NCBI GenBank assembly: GCA_900541315.1
Contig: UQJF01000001.1
Location: 14,579-78,578, forward strand
Direction: 5' to 3'
Length of the DNA stretch: 64,000 bases
From: an uncultured Clostridium sp.
Lineage (GTDB): Bacteria > Bacillota > Clostridia > Lachnospirales > Lachnospiraceae
The position numbers were made by a program, and so were the translations under genes. The notes under the pieces were generated by a model. That model was not told the origin of the DNA, ran no database searches, and worked only from the letters and a program-made list of their open reading frames with translations. Positions 49,379 through 57,849 of this stretch are shown piece by piece (position 1 is the stretch's first letter; each line of letters opens with the position of its first letter).

Positions 49379-50554
49379 ATGAAGATCACAGATATTAAGA
49401 CCATAAAGCTGCAGTACCCATATAAAACCTGGATTGCCGACGGCTGCGGAAGCTGCGGCGCCAGAGGGGCCTTTCTTATATTCATTGAAACGGATACAGA
49501 ACTTACAGGCATTGGAGAAGCAGCAACTTTTGGAAGTTCCATGGATGCCATGGATGCCATTGTACAAAAACAGTTAAAGCCTTTGCTTTTAGAAGAAGAC
49601 CCCACAAAGATCGAATTTCTTCACCAGAAAATGCTGTGGAACAGCTGGGCAAATGGCCGTCAGGGAATGGTCATGGGGGCGATCAGCGGTATTGATGTGG
49701 CTCTCTGGGATCTCCTTGGAAAGGCAGCAGGCCTTCCGGTATGCAAGCTGCTGGGACAGGTAAGCGATAAAGTCCAAGGATATGCAAGTGCCGGATTTTA
49801 CGCAAAGGGAAAGACCTTAGAAGATCTGCAAAAAGAGATCGAAGGTTATCTGGACCGTGGATTTACAGCTTTTAAGATGAAGATCGGCAGAACTGCAAAC
49901 AACTACAAAATGCGTCTCCAGTATATGAAAAACGGTGATTTCTACCTGACGGGTGAGGAAGACAAAGCCCGGATCGAGCTGGTAAGACGGACCATTGGAC
50001 CGGATAAGACCTTAATGGTGGATATGAACTGCACCTGGGACGTGGATGACGTGCTCCGCTCTAAAGAGTTTTTTGAGAAAAATGACATTTTCATGGTAGA
50101 AGAGCCGATCCGCTCTGATGATATTGCAGGCTACAGACGTCTTACAAGAGAAATGGGCGGCATCCGGGTAGCCGGAATTGAGTCGGAACAGGGCGTTGCA
50201 AGATTTGGTGAGATGATCGCCACAGACACCATGGATGTGGTCCAGGCGTCTCTTGGCTGGGCCGGCGGATTTACCGGCTGCCGCAAGATAGCAGCTACTG
50301 CCCAGGCTTTTGACAAATTGTATACACCACATTCCTTCTTCTCAGCGGTCATGACAGCTGCCAACATCCAGTTTGCAGCGTCACAGGCTAACATACCGTT
50401 TATTGAGGCAGAGGAAAATGAAAATCCACTGCGTACAGAGCTGTTAAGAAGCCTGATAGAAACAGATGGCCACATGAATTATCTGGTAACAGATAAGCCG
50501 GGACTGGGCGTGGAGCTTAACTGGGATGTAGTGGAAAAATATATTATGCGTTAA
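49379..50554 (+). CDS. Enolase-superfamily sugar-acid dehydratase
   Basis: A 391-residue enzyme of the mandelate racemase group. Base motif FKMKIG with Lys166 and Lys168, metal ligands Asp215 in MVDMNCTW, Glu241 in MVEEPI, and Glu268 in GIESEQG; the second base is probably His in YTPHSFF. It has an unusual Cys pair (CGSCG) near residue 23. Such enzymes dehydrate aldonic or aldaric acids to 2-keto-3-deoxy acids. The neighbouring aldolase and reductase fit a hexarate (glucarate- or galactarate-like) or related acid as substrate. Confidence 0.85.
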   Translation: MKITDIKTIKLQYPYKTWIADGCGSCGARGAFLIFIETDTELTGIGEAATFGSSMDAMDAIVQKQLKPLLLEEDPTKIEFLHQKMLWNSWANGRQGMVMGAISGIDVALWDLLGKAAGLPVCKLLGQVSDKVQGYASAGFYAKGKTLEDLQKEIEGYLDRGFTAFKMKIGRTANNYKMRLQYMKNGDFYLTGEEDKARIELVRRTIGPDKTLMVDMNCTWDVDDVLRSKEFFEKNDIFMVEEPIRSDDIAGYRRLTREMGGIRVAGIESEQGVARFGEMIATDTMDVVQASLGWAGGFTGCRKIAATAQAFDKLYTPHSFFSAVMTAANIQFAASQANIPFIEAEENENPLRTELLRSLIETDGHMNYLVTDKPGLGVELNWDVVEKYIMR

Positions 50555-50643
50555 ATATTAAAACTTCCCCCTGCATAAGCAGAGGTAAGGATAGATGATC
50601 AAGTACATTAAAATTCAAATTTCAATAACAGGAGGAAACAAGA

Positions 50644-51537
50644 ATGAAAGTAGGATTTATCGGATTAGGAATTATGGGAAAGCCAATGGCAAAGAACCTT
50701 TTAAAAGCAGGTCATCAGGTTTGTGTTAATGACTTTAAAAAAGAAGCAGTAGAGGAACTGGTAGCCGCAGGCGCAACAGCAGGGGCAACCAACGCAGAAG
50801 TAGCAAAAGGCGTAGATGTGATCATTACCATGGTGCCAAACTCTCCAAATGTAAGGGCTGCTTTATTAGGTGAAAATGGTGTTGCAGAGGGCGCAGATAA
50901 GGATACGGTAGTCATCGATATGTCTTCTATTGACCCAGTAGAATCTAAGAAGATCGCTGCTGAGTTAAAAGAAAGAACCGGCATGGAAATGTTAGACTGC
51001 CCTGTTTCCGGTGGAGAGCCAAAGGCAATTGACGGAACCTTATCTATCATGTGCGGCGGCAAGAAAGAAATATTTGACAAATACACCGATCTGTTAAAAG
51101 CAATGGGAGGCTCTGTTGTATATGTAGGTGAGATTGGTTCCGGAAACGTGGCAAAACTGGCCAACCAGATGGTAGTTGCAGCGAATATCGGAATCTGCGC
51201 AGAGGCAATGACCTTTGCGAAAAAGATGGGAACAGATCCAGAGTTAGTATATCAGGCAATCCGCGGCGGATTAGCAGGTTCTACGGTTATGGATGCCAAA
51301 GTTCCTATGATGTTAGCGGGAAATTATAAACCTGGATTCAGAATTGACCTGCATATCAAGGACTTAAATAATGCATTAAACGCTTCCCATGCCATCAATA
51401 TGCCGGTTCCTATGACAGCCCATATGATGGAAGTAATGCAGGAATTAAAGAACCATGACGAAGGCAGCTGTGATCATGATGACATCATCCGTTACTATGA
51501 GAGAATGACAGGTGTTTCTATTGTAAAAGAGAAATAA
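50644..51537 (+). CDS. garR: 2-hydroxy-3-oxopropionate (tartronate semialdehyde) reductase-type enzyme
   Basis: A 297-residue beta-hydroxyacid dehydrogenase. GFIGLGIMGKPMAKNLLKAG is the NAD(P) motif, DCPVSGGEPKAI the substrate loop, and GSGNVAKLANQM holds the catalytic Lys. The closing LKNHDEGSCDHDDIIRYYER is typical of GarR/GlxR. GarR reduces tartronate semialdehyde to D-glycerate. It follows the dehydratase and precedes the aldolase; together the three would turn a hexarate into pyruvate and glycerate. Other 3-hydroxyacid dehydrogenases share these motifs, so the substrate is inferred from context. Start supported by AGGAGGAAA. Confidence 0.86.
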   Translation: MKVGFIGLGIMGKPMAKNLLKAGHQVCVNDFKKEAVEELVAAGATAGATNAEVAKGVDVIITMVPNSPNVRAALLGENGVAEGADKDTVVIDMSSIDPVESKKIAAELKERTGMEMLDCPVSGGEPKAIDGTLSIMCGGKKEIFDKYTDLLKAMGGSVVYVGEIGSGNVAKLANQMVVAANIGICAEAMTFAKKMGTDPELVYQAIRGGLAGSTVMDAKVPMMLAGNYKPGFRIDLHIKDLNNALNASHAINMPVPMTAHMMEVMQELKNHDEGSCDHDDIIRYYERMTGVSIVKEK

Positions 51538-51565
51538 TTCTTTGCTGATCTGAGAGGGAAATATT

Positions 51566-52465
51566 ATGAATACAGATTTTATCAAGGGCGTTATCGTTCC
51601 TATTATTACAGTCATTGATGAGGATGAAAAGATCGATGAAGCAGCCATGCGTGCGCAGGTAGACTATGTTATTAATGGCGGTCTTCACGGGATCCTTGCT
51701 TTTGGTTCCAACGGCGAGTTTTACCAGATCGAAGAAGAGGAAATGGAGCGCGGATTTAAGATCATGGTAGACCAGGCTGCTGGAAGAGTTCCGGTTTACT
51801 TTGGTATCGGCGCTATCAATACAAAGAAATGTGTCCGCCTGGCAAAAATGGCAGTGGCAAATGGCGCAGCAGGCATTTCCATTTTACAGCCAATGTTTTT
51901 AAAACCGAATTTTAATGAACTGTTCCTGCATTTTAAAACGATCGCAGAGGCAGTTCCGGAAACACCGGTTCTGCTGTATAATAACCCTGGAAGAGTTGGT
52001 TATACCTTAAGCGCAGATCTGGTGGAAAAACTGGCCCATGAGGTGGAAAACATCGTTGGTATGAAAGATACCTCCGGTGATATCACCCAGACAGAGGAAT
52101 TTATCCGAAGAAATGCAGATGTAGGCTTTAAGGTATTTGGCGGAAAGGACACACTGTTATATGCCAGCCTGTGTATCGGAGCTGTAGGCGGCGTGTGTAC
52201 AGCCGGAAACTTTATGCCGGAGCTGATCGTAGATATTTACAATAAATATGTAGCCGGAGACATCCAAGGTTCCCTGGCAGCCCAGTATAAGTTAAATCCG
52301 GTGCGTCTGGCTATGGACGGAGCCAGCTTCCCGGTAGCAGCAAAGGATATGGCAATCATGCGTGGACTGGCAGCTGGAAAACCATATTTACCAAATTTTC
52401 CAACACCGGAAGGTGTGTCTTATGATAAGATGAAGAAAGAAATGGAAAAAGCAGGTCTGATCTAA
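51566..52465 (+). CDS. DapA-family aldolase (keto-deoxy sugar acid type)
   Basis: A 299-residue class I aldolase of the DHDPS/NAL family. The N-terminal GVIVPIITVID and GGLHGILAFGSNGEF match; the catalytic Tyr is in LLYNNPGR and the Schiff-base Lys in GMKDTSGD. In a sugar-acid operon these enzymes cleave 2-keto-3-deoxy acids, or 5-keto-4-deoxyglucarate to pyruvate and tartronate semialdehyde. DapA itself is unlikely, because no lysine genes are near and its GGTTGE-type segment reads GSNGEF here. Confidence 0.86.
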   Translation: MNTDFIKGVIVPIITVIDEDEKIDEAAMRAQVDYVINGGLHGILAFGSNGEFYQIEEEEMERGFKIMVDQAAGRVPVYFGIGAINTKKCVRLAKMAVANGAAGISILQPMFLKPNFNELFLHFKTIAEAVPETPVLLYNNPGRVGYTLSADLVEKLAHEVENIVGMKDTSGDITQTEEFIRRNADVGFKVFGGKDTLLYASLCIGAVGGVCTAGNFMPELIVDIYNKYVAGDIQGSLAAQYKLNPVRLAMDGASFPVAAKDMAIMRGLAAGKPYLPNFPTPEGVSYDKMKKEMEKAGLI

Positions 52466-52466
52466 T

Positions 52467-53321
52467 ATGAAACATACAGTTACATTAAGAAATGGAGTGC
52501 AGGTTCCGGCCTTAGGGCTTGGAACCTGGTTCCTTGGAGAGAATAAGTCCGCCAGAGAGCGGGAACAGGAAAGTCTGCGTGCAGGTGTTGCAGCAGGCAT
52601 GACGCTGATCGATACAGCGGAAATGTATGGAAATGGAAAAGCGGAAAGTCTTATAAAAGAGGTCATTTCTGATAAAAAACGGGATGATCTTTTTCTGGTA
52701 TCCAAAGTTCTGCCAAACAATGCGGGAAAGCACCGCCTGGAGCGGGCGTTAGATGACTCTATGAAGCGCATGGGTGTAGAATATCTGGATCTTTATCTGT
52801 ACCACTGGAGGGGGAGCTATCCTCTGGAAGAAACCGTAGCAGAGCTGGAACGGGTAAAAAAGGCTGGAAAAATCAAAGATTGGGGCGTTTCCAACTTCGA
52901 TATTGATGATATGGAAGAATTATGGATGATCTCGGAAGGCCGAAACTGTCTGGTAAACCAGGTCCTTTATCACACCGGTTCCAGAGGGATTGAATATAGC
53001 CTTCTGCCATGGATGAGAAAGCATGATGTGGCGTTAATGTCCTATTGCCCACTGGCACAGGCGGGGACTTTGAGAAGGGGCATTTTAAATAACCCGGTTT
53101 TAAAAGAAATCGCCCAAAAGCATAATGCCACCGTAGAGCAGATCATGCTGGCCTGGAATATTCGGGACGGACACACCATTGCAATTCCAAGGAGCGGCAA
53201 GGCAGAACATACACTTCTTAATGCTGGGGCAGATGAGATACAGTTGACGGAACAAGATTACAAAGCCATAGATCAGGCTTATCCGCCGCCAACTAAAAAA
53301 GAATATCTGGATATACAATAA
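52467..53321 (+). CDS. Aldo/keto reductase
   Basis: A 284-residue NADPH-dependent TIM-barrel oxidoreductase. The tetrad is visible: Asp in LIDTAEMYG with Tyr, Lys in FLVSKVLP, and His in LYLYHWRG. GVSNFDIDDMEEL and the C-terminal IPRSGKAEHTLLNA bind the cofactor. It lies 1 nt behind the aldolase gene and is the last gene of the operon. It may reduce an aldehyde product such as tartronate semialdehyde, or interconvert a sugar and its acid; neither can be decided from sequence. Confidence 0.87.
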   Translation: MKHTVTLRNGVQVPALGLGTWFLGENKSAREREQESLRAGVAAGMTLIDTAEMYGNGKAESLIKEVISDKKRDDLFLVSKVLPNNAGKHRLERALDDSMKRMGVEYLDLYLYHWRGSYPLEETVAELERVKKAGKIKDWGVSNFDIDDMEELWMISEGRNCLVNQVLYHTGSRGIEYSLLPWMRKHDVALMSYCPLAQAGTLRRGILNNPVLKEIAQKHNATVEQIMLAWNIRDGHTIAIPRSGKAEHTLLNAGADEIQLTEQDYKAIDQAYPPPTKKEYLDIQ

Positions 53322-53322
53322 A

Positions 53323-53374
53323 AAATACCTCCTGACTCAGATGATAGGAACATCACCTGGTCAGGAGGTATTTT
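53323..53374. terminator. Bidirectional terminator
   Basis: AAAATACCTCCTGAC and GTCAGGAGGTATTTT form a perfect 15-bp stem between the convergent sugar-acid operon and the L,D-transpeptidase gene. Confidence 0.9.
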
Positions 53375-53386
53375 ATAGGTCAAGTA

Positions 53387-54889
53387 CTACTGTAATCCAT
53401 TTTCCGGTACGTTTGCATCAGTAGGATCATAGGTCTGTGTATCCGGGATCATGGTTTTGATGACCGGGCGGTCAAATGGACCTGGGATCGGGGATTCGTA
53501 TACAGTGATGGAAGTTCCAAGTGCGCAGTGTTCGTAGATCCAGCGGGAATCTGCGGTAGTCAGACGGATGCATCCGTGAGACTTGGTAGCGCCTAAATAG
53601 TTGTAAGTAAATGCTTTTAAGGTATACGGATCTGGTCTCTCATAAATAACAGAGTGAAGAAGGATCGGGATACCTGCATCCAGACGGGTCAGGTACTGGC
53701 AGTATTCATCGGTGTTCATCAGTCTCCAGCGGTATTTTTCAGGAGTCTTGTGCTCACCTAATGGGGTGTCATCACCAGTAGAACACAGGAAGGATTTGTA
53801 TGGGATGATATAGCCATTGTCCCCATCTGGAATATAAATAGTCAGGCAGTTCATCTGCTTGTTGATCTTGATCTTAAACTGACCCTGATAATTTAAGTAA
53901 GGTTCCAGATCAGTAACCAGCCTGCCGTCACCTTCAAAATAATACTTATATCCATCTATGTACTGCCATCCGGTTACAATGGAATTGTCTACCACATAAT
54001 AACGGTCTCTGTCATTCCATACCCATCCGGTAAAGTTATCACCGGTACCATTGCTGAATACAGGCGTGCCGTTTACGAACTGAATGCCGTCAGGAGCAGC
54101 AGATACTAATGGCTTGTCCATCTTATAAGCTGCGCCTTCTGTGCCTTTGCCCCACATGGAGAAGCGCATACCTGTAATAATGCGGCCGCAGGCCATAGCA
54201 CCGTTGGTGCCGCCATTTCTGGACCAGTCACATTCTGTTCCGTCAGAAAGATCAGAACGGTAATAAACATCAAAACGGTCACCGAAAATACCATTTAAAC
54301 GGATCTGTACAGCTTCAATTGGATTACCGGCTGCCCAATCTGTATGTCCGCCGTTCATCGCCCAGTTGCTCCAGCCCCGTGCGCTGCTGTAAGTACGGTA
54401 GAGGACATCACCAGGAAGATTGTTCGCGTAGATACACATGCTTAAAAAGCCGGATTCACCTACAGAAAGAACAGAGTCATCACGGACCGGATCGCTCCAT
54501 GTTGTATCAGAAGCACGAAGAAGCTGTACCTGTAAAAATGCCTGATTGGCCGGAACCTGGGCAGAAGTGTCTTCCGTAACAGTTTCTGCTGCAGTTGTGT
54601 TTTCTGTTGTGGTGTCAGAAGCGTTTTCTGTGGTCTGGGAAGTTTCAGACTGGGAATTGCCTGCAGGCTGGGAAGAATCTTCTGTAATGGCAGTCTGGGA
54701 ATCATTATTTCCAGATGCCTGGGAATTGTCACTGGTATCGCTAGGTGCCTGTAAAGACACTTCGTTGGTCTTTGCGGCGCCAGGACCATTGTTTGAATCA
54801 TTTTTGAATGCGAAAGCAGTGGTAGCCTGCCCTGCGATGAGTGCAGAGGCAAGAGCTGTCATTGCCAGATATTTAAAACTTTTGTACAT
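53387..54889 (-). CDS. L,D-transpeptidase (YkuD) with cell-wall-binding repeats
   Basis: A 500-residue exported protein. Signal peptide to about residue 28, a long Ser/Thr/Gln/Asn-rich region to about 115, an intermediate beta-rich domain with AAPDGIQFVNGTPVFSNG, two or three YG-type wall-binding repeats (GWVWNDRDRYYVVDN, GWQYIDGYKYYFEGDG) near 285-325, and the YkuD catalytic domain. The active Cys440 is in SHGCIRL. YkuD enzymes make 3-3 peptidoglycan cross-links or attach proteins. It shares its repeats with the YHYH protein. An inverted repeat TTATTGTT/AACAATAA (54919-54939) lies in its leader. Confidence 0.9.
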   Translation of the reverse strand: MYKSFKYLAMTALASALIAGQATTAFAFKNDSNNGPGAAKTNEVSLQAPSDTSDNSQASGNNDSQTAITEDSSQPAGNSQSETSQTTENASDTTTENTTAAETVTEDTSAQVPANQAFLQVQLLRASDTTWSDPVRDDSVLSVGESGFLSMCIYANNLPGDVLYRTYSSARGWSNWAMNGGHTDWAAGNPIEAVQIRLNGIFGDRFDVYYRSDLSDGTECDWSRNGGTNGAMACGRIITGMRFSMWGKGTEGAAYKMDKPLVSAAPDGIQFVNGTPVFSNGTGDNFTGWVWNDRDRYYVVDNSIVTGWQYIDGYKYYFEGDGRLVTDLEPYLNYQGQFKIKINKQMNCLTIYIPDGDNGYIIPYKSFLCSTGDDTPLGEHKTPEKYRWRLMNTDEYCQYLTRLDAGIPILLHSVIYERPDPYTLKAFTYNYLGATKSHGCIRLTTADSRWIYEHCALGTSITVYESPIPGPFDRPVIKTMIPDTQTYDPTDANVPENGLQ

Positions 54890-55047
54890 AATAAAAACCT
54901 CCTGAGGTTAGTTACATGTTATTGTTTTTATAACAATAATCATACTTCTACTAATTTATCATAATCAGGGGAAAAATGCCATATAGGATTTACATTTTAA
55001 AAGTGGTATTGTAAAATCGTAAATAAAATGACCACGGAATGTAAGAA

Positions 55048-56067
55048 ATGGAAGGTATTATGAAAGAAAACGAACAGGCGGTCCATGTGATCTATGCTTC
55101 CAATGACGGTTATGCCGGACATCTGGCGGCATCATTATGCTCATTGCTGGACAATAACCGCCATATAAATGATCTGGATATTTATGTGCTTTCAGCCCAG
55201 ATGTGCGAAGTGTTTAAGGAACGGCTTAAAAATCTGGCAGCTGGTTTTGGACGTAGGCTTTATGCAGTAGAACTGGGAGACCTGAAGGAAAGATTTCCTT
55301 ATAAAATAGATACCAGGGGCTTTGATATCAGTGCCATGGGGCGGCTTTTTGCGCCGGAGGTATTGCCGGAGACTGTGGATAAGGCGTTGTACCTGGACTG
55401 TGATACCATTGTCTGCGGTTCCATTGAAAAGATGTACAGGACACATTTAGGAGGCTGTCTGGCGGGTATGATCATGGAACCGACTGTGTATAAAGAAATG
55501 AAAGAGTCCATTCATATGGAAAAGGATGATGCCTATTTTAATTCCGGCGTGATCTTAATGAATCTTGCAGGCTGGCGCAGGGAAAATGTGCTGAAAAAGT
55601 TACTGGATTTTTACGGGGATCATGCAGGAAGCCTTTTTGCCTGTGACCAGGACACCATTAACGGAACATTAAAAGGGCGTATTTTACCTCTGTCTCCAAG
55701 GTATAACTTCTTTACCAATTACCGGTATTTCCAGTATAATACACTGGTGCAGCTTTGCGATGCTTACCGGGCGGTAGGCAAAAAGGAGTTTGCAGCAGCA
55801 AAGAGAAAGCCGGTGATCATCCATTTTCTGGGAGATGAACGTCCATGGATCAGGGGAAACCACAACCATTATGGAAAATGGTACAGGAAATATCTGGCTA
55901 TGACCCCATGGAAGGATATGTCCATGCAGAAGGGAAAATTCTGGTATATGCAGCTTTGGTGGTGCTTCAACCAGATCACAAGAATATGTCCGGCATTTCG
56001 CCTTGCGATCAGCAGGTGGCTGGGAATGAAGGTCATTGATGATCGCAAAAAACGTCAGGGAAAGTGA
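55048..56067 (+). CDS. Family 8 glycosyltransferase
   Basis: A 339-residue GT-A enzyme. IYASNDGYAGHLAASLCSLL opens the family 8 pattern, the metal motif is YLDCDTIV (DxD), and YFNSGVILMNL follows. Family 8 transferases use UDP-glucose or UDP-galactose and retain the anomeric form. It opens the surface polysaccharide locus. A TTACAT-16-TAAAAT promoter lies at 54990-55017. ATG 55060 is an alternative start four residues inward. It overlaps the GTG of the next frame, but the real next start is 56076. Confidence 0.87.
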   Translation: MEGIMKENEQAVHVIYASNDGYAGHLAASLCSLLDNNRHINDLDIYVLSAQMCEVFKERLKNLAAGFGRRLYAVELGDLKERFPYKIDTRGFDISAMGRLFAPEVLPETVDKALYLDCDTIVCGSIEKMYRTHLGGCLAGMIMEPTVYKEMKESIHMEKDDAYFNSGVILMNLAGWRRENVLKKLLDFYGDHAGSLFACDQDTINGTLKGRILPLSPRYNFFTNYRYFQYNTLVQLCDAYRAVGKKEFAAAKRKPVIIHFLGDERPWIRGNHNHYGKWYRKYLAMTPWKDMSMQKGKFWYMQLWWCFNQITRICPAFRLAISRWLGMKVIDDRKKRQGK

Positions 56068-56075
56068 AAGGGATT

Positions 56076-57023
56076 ATGGACGCAGACACGAATATATGTG
56101 CCGTAATATTAAATTATAATGATGCACAGACAACCATGAAACTTACAGAAAGCTGGAAAGACAGCAAAGTGATCCGCAATATCATTATCGTGGACAACTG
56201 TTCTACAGATGACTCCTGGGAAAGATTGGGAGAATTTAAAGAAGAATTAGCTTCTGATCATGCAGATAATCCAGATAATTTGGATAAGGTACAGCTGCAC
56301 CTGTTCAGGACACCCCAAAACGGCGGTTACGGAAGCGGAAACCAGGCAGGGATCGATTATGCGGTTCAGTATCTGGAGCCGGATTATATTATGATCGCAA
56401 ATCCTGACGTACAGGTAAGCGATGCCTGTATCCTGCGGGTGGCAGATGCTTTAGAAAAGCAGGAGGACGGAGCGGCAGCTTCTGCCATGGTGACAGATAT
56501 AAATGGACAGCCATCCTTTAGCTACTGGGATCTGCAGTCTATGTGGCTGGATCTTTTAGATACCGGGCTAGTGACCAGGCGGCTGTTCCGGGCATTTTTA
56601 AAAACACCGTTAGATAAGCTTCCGCTGGCAGCAGATGGAGCCAGCCGTATAGTTGGAGCGCTTCCGGGCTCCTTTTTCATGGTAAAAACAGGCTGTTTCA
56701 CACCTGGAGATCTAAAAGAGCTGTTTGATAAACACGTATTTCTCTATTATGAGGAGAAAATATTAGGACAGAAATTAAAGAAAATGGGATTAAAAGAGCT
56801 TTTAGTGACAGATGCTTCCTATGTTCATGCACATTCTGTAAGCATTAATAAAAGCTATAATAAGATAAGTGATAAACAGAAGCTCCTTCATAAGAGCAAG
56901 TTATATTACTACCAACATTACCTGAAATTGGGAAAAATGGAACTGGCTGTGGCAAAAGCATTTCTGGCGGTGGTCCTGGGAGAAGTAAAATTTCTCACAG
57001 GTGTCTTGAAGATGCGCTGGTAA
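56076..57023 (+). CDS. Family 2 glycosyltransferase, rhamnosyl type
   Basis: A 315-residue GT-A enzyme: CAVILNYNDAQTTMKL at the start, VDNCSTDDSW, and ANPDVQVSDA as the metal/donor motif, with PGSFFMVKTGCF and YYEEKILGQKLKKMG in the acceptor half. This pattern is common to rhamnosyltransferases that use dTDP-rhamnose, which rfbABCD can supply. ATG 56076 is chosen since AAAGGG precedes it; an overlapping GTG at 56064 is possible. Confidence 0.8.
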   Translation: MDADTNICAVILNYNDAQTTMKLTESWKDSKVIRNIIIVDNCSTDDSWERLGEFKEELASDHADNPDNLDKVQLHLFRTPQNGGYGSGNQAGIDYAVQYLEPDYIMIANPDVQVSDACILRVADALEKQEDGAAASAMVTDINGQPSFSYWDLQSMWLDLLDTGLVTRRLFRAFLKTPLDKLPLAADGASRIVGALPGSFFMVKTGCFTPGDLKELFDKHVFLYYEEKILGQKLKKMGLKELLVTDASYVHAHSVSINKSYNKISDKQKLLHKSKLYYYQHYLKLGKMELAVAKAFLAVVLGEVKFLTGVLKMRW

Positions 57024-57150
57024 TGGGGGATAATAGTATAACAGGATAAGAAAAAAGTGTTATTGTTCAGCCATGAGAGCTTCTTGTTTCCAGATTCATG
57101 AAAACAAGAGGCTTGGTGGAACTGTAACAGGGGATAGAGGGACAGAGACA

Positions 57151-57837
57151 ATGGATAAGGTACTTTTGGTCATACCGGCCTATAATGAAGGAAAAAACAT
57201 TGAGAGAGTGGTAGACCATATTAAAAACGATTTTCCGGAGCTGGATTATGTGGTGGTCAATGATGGATCAAAAGATGATACGGCTGCCATTTGCCGGAGG
57301 CGGGGATATAATTTTATTGATCTGCCGGTAAATTTAGGACTGGCTGGCTGTTTCCAGACCGGCATGAAATATGCATGGCAGAAGGGCTACAGCTACGCCG
57401 TACAGTTTGACGGTGACGGACAGCACCGACCGGAATATATTAAGTCCATGAAAGAAAAAATGGATGAAGGTTATGACATTGTTATTGGTTCCCGCTTTGT
57501 AACAGAGAAGAAAAGCTGGTCCATGAGGATGCTTGGAAGCCGGCTGATCGGAACGGCGATCTGGCTGACTACAGGAGCAAAGATCAAAGATCCTACCTCA
57601 GGCATGCGTCTTTTCAGCAGGAAGATGATAGGGGAATTTGCCTGGAATTTAAATTACGGACCAGAGCCAGATACCGTATCCTTCCTTATCCGTCAGGGAG
57701 CAAAGATCGCAGAGGTGCAGGTTACTATTGATGACCGGACAGCTGGGGAAAGCTATTTGAAACCATTGACAGCAGTAAGCTATATGGTGCGTATGCTGTT
57801 ATCCATACTGGTCATCCAGAATTTCAGAAAGCGTTAA
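57151..57837 (+). CDS. Family 2 glycosyltransferase, polyprenyl-phosphate sugar type
   Basis: A 228-residue enzyme with VIPAYNEGKNIERVV, VVNDGSKDDT and FDGDGQHRPEY, the pattern of dolichyl-phosphate mannosyltransferase-like enzymes that load a sugar on undecaprenyl phosphate. ATG 57151 is preferred because residues before MDKVLLVIPAYNEG (from 57073) do not fit the family. The C-terminal membrane anchors of DPM1/GtrB types are absent; only one short hydrophobic stretch is seen. Confidence 0.83.
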   Translation: MDKVLLVIPAYNEGKNIERVVDHIKNDFPELDYVVVNDGSKDDTAAICRRRGYNFIDLPVNLGLAGCFQTGMKYAWQKGYSYAVQFDGDGQHRPEYIKSMKEKMDEGYDIVIGSRFVTEKKSWSMRMLGSRLIGTAIWLTTGAKIKDPTSGMRLFSRKMIGEFAWNLNYGPEPDTVSFLIRQGAKIAEVQVTIDDRTAGESYLKPLTAVSYMVRMLLSILVIQNFRKR

Positions 57838-57849
57838 GCAGGTTTAAAT

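Noticed and set aside
51566-52465. dapA, lysine biosynthesis
   Set aside because: The operon is catabolic and the substrate-binding segments differ from DapA; a keto-acid aldolase fits better.
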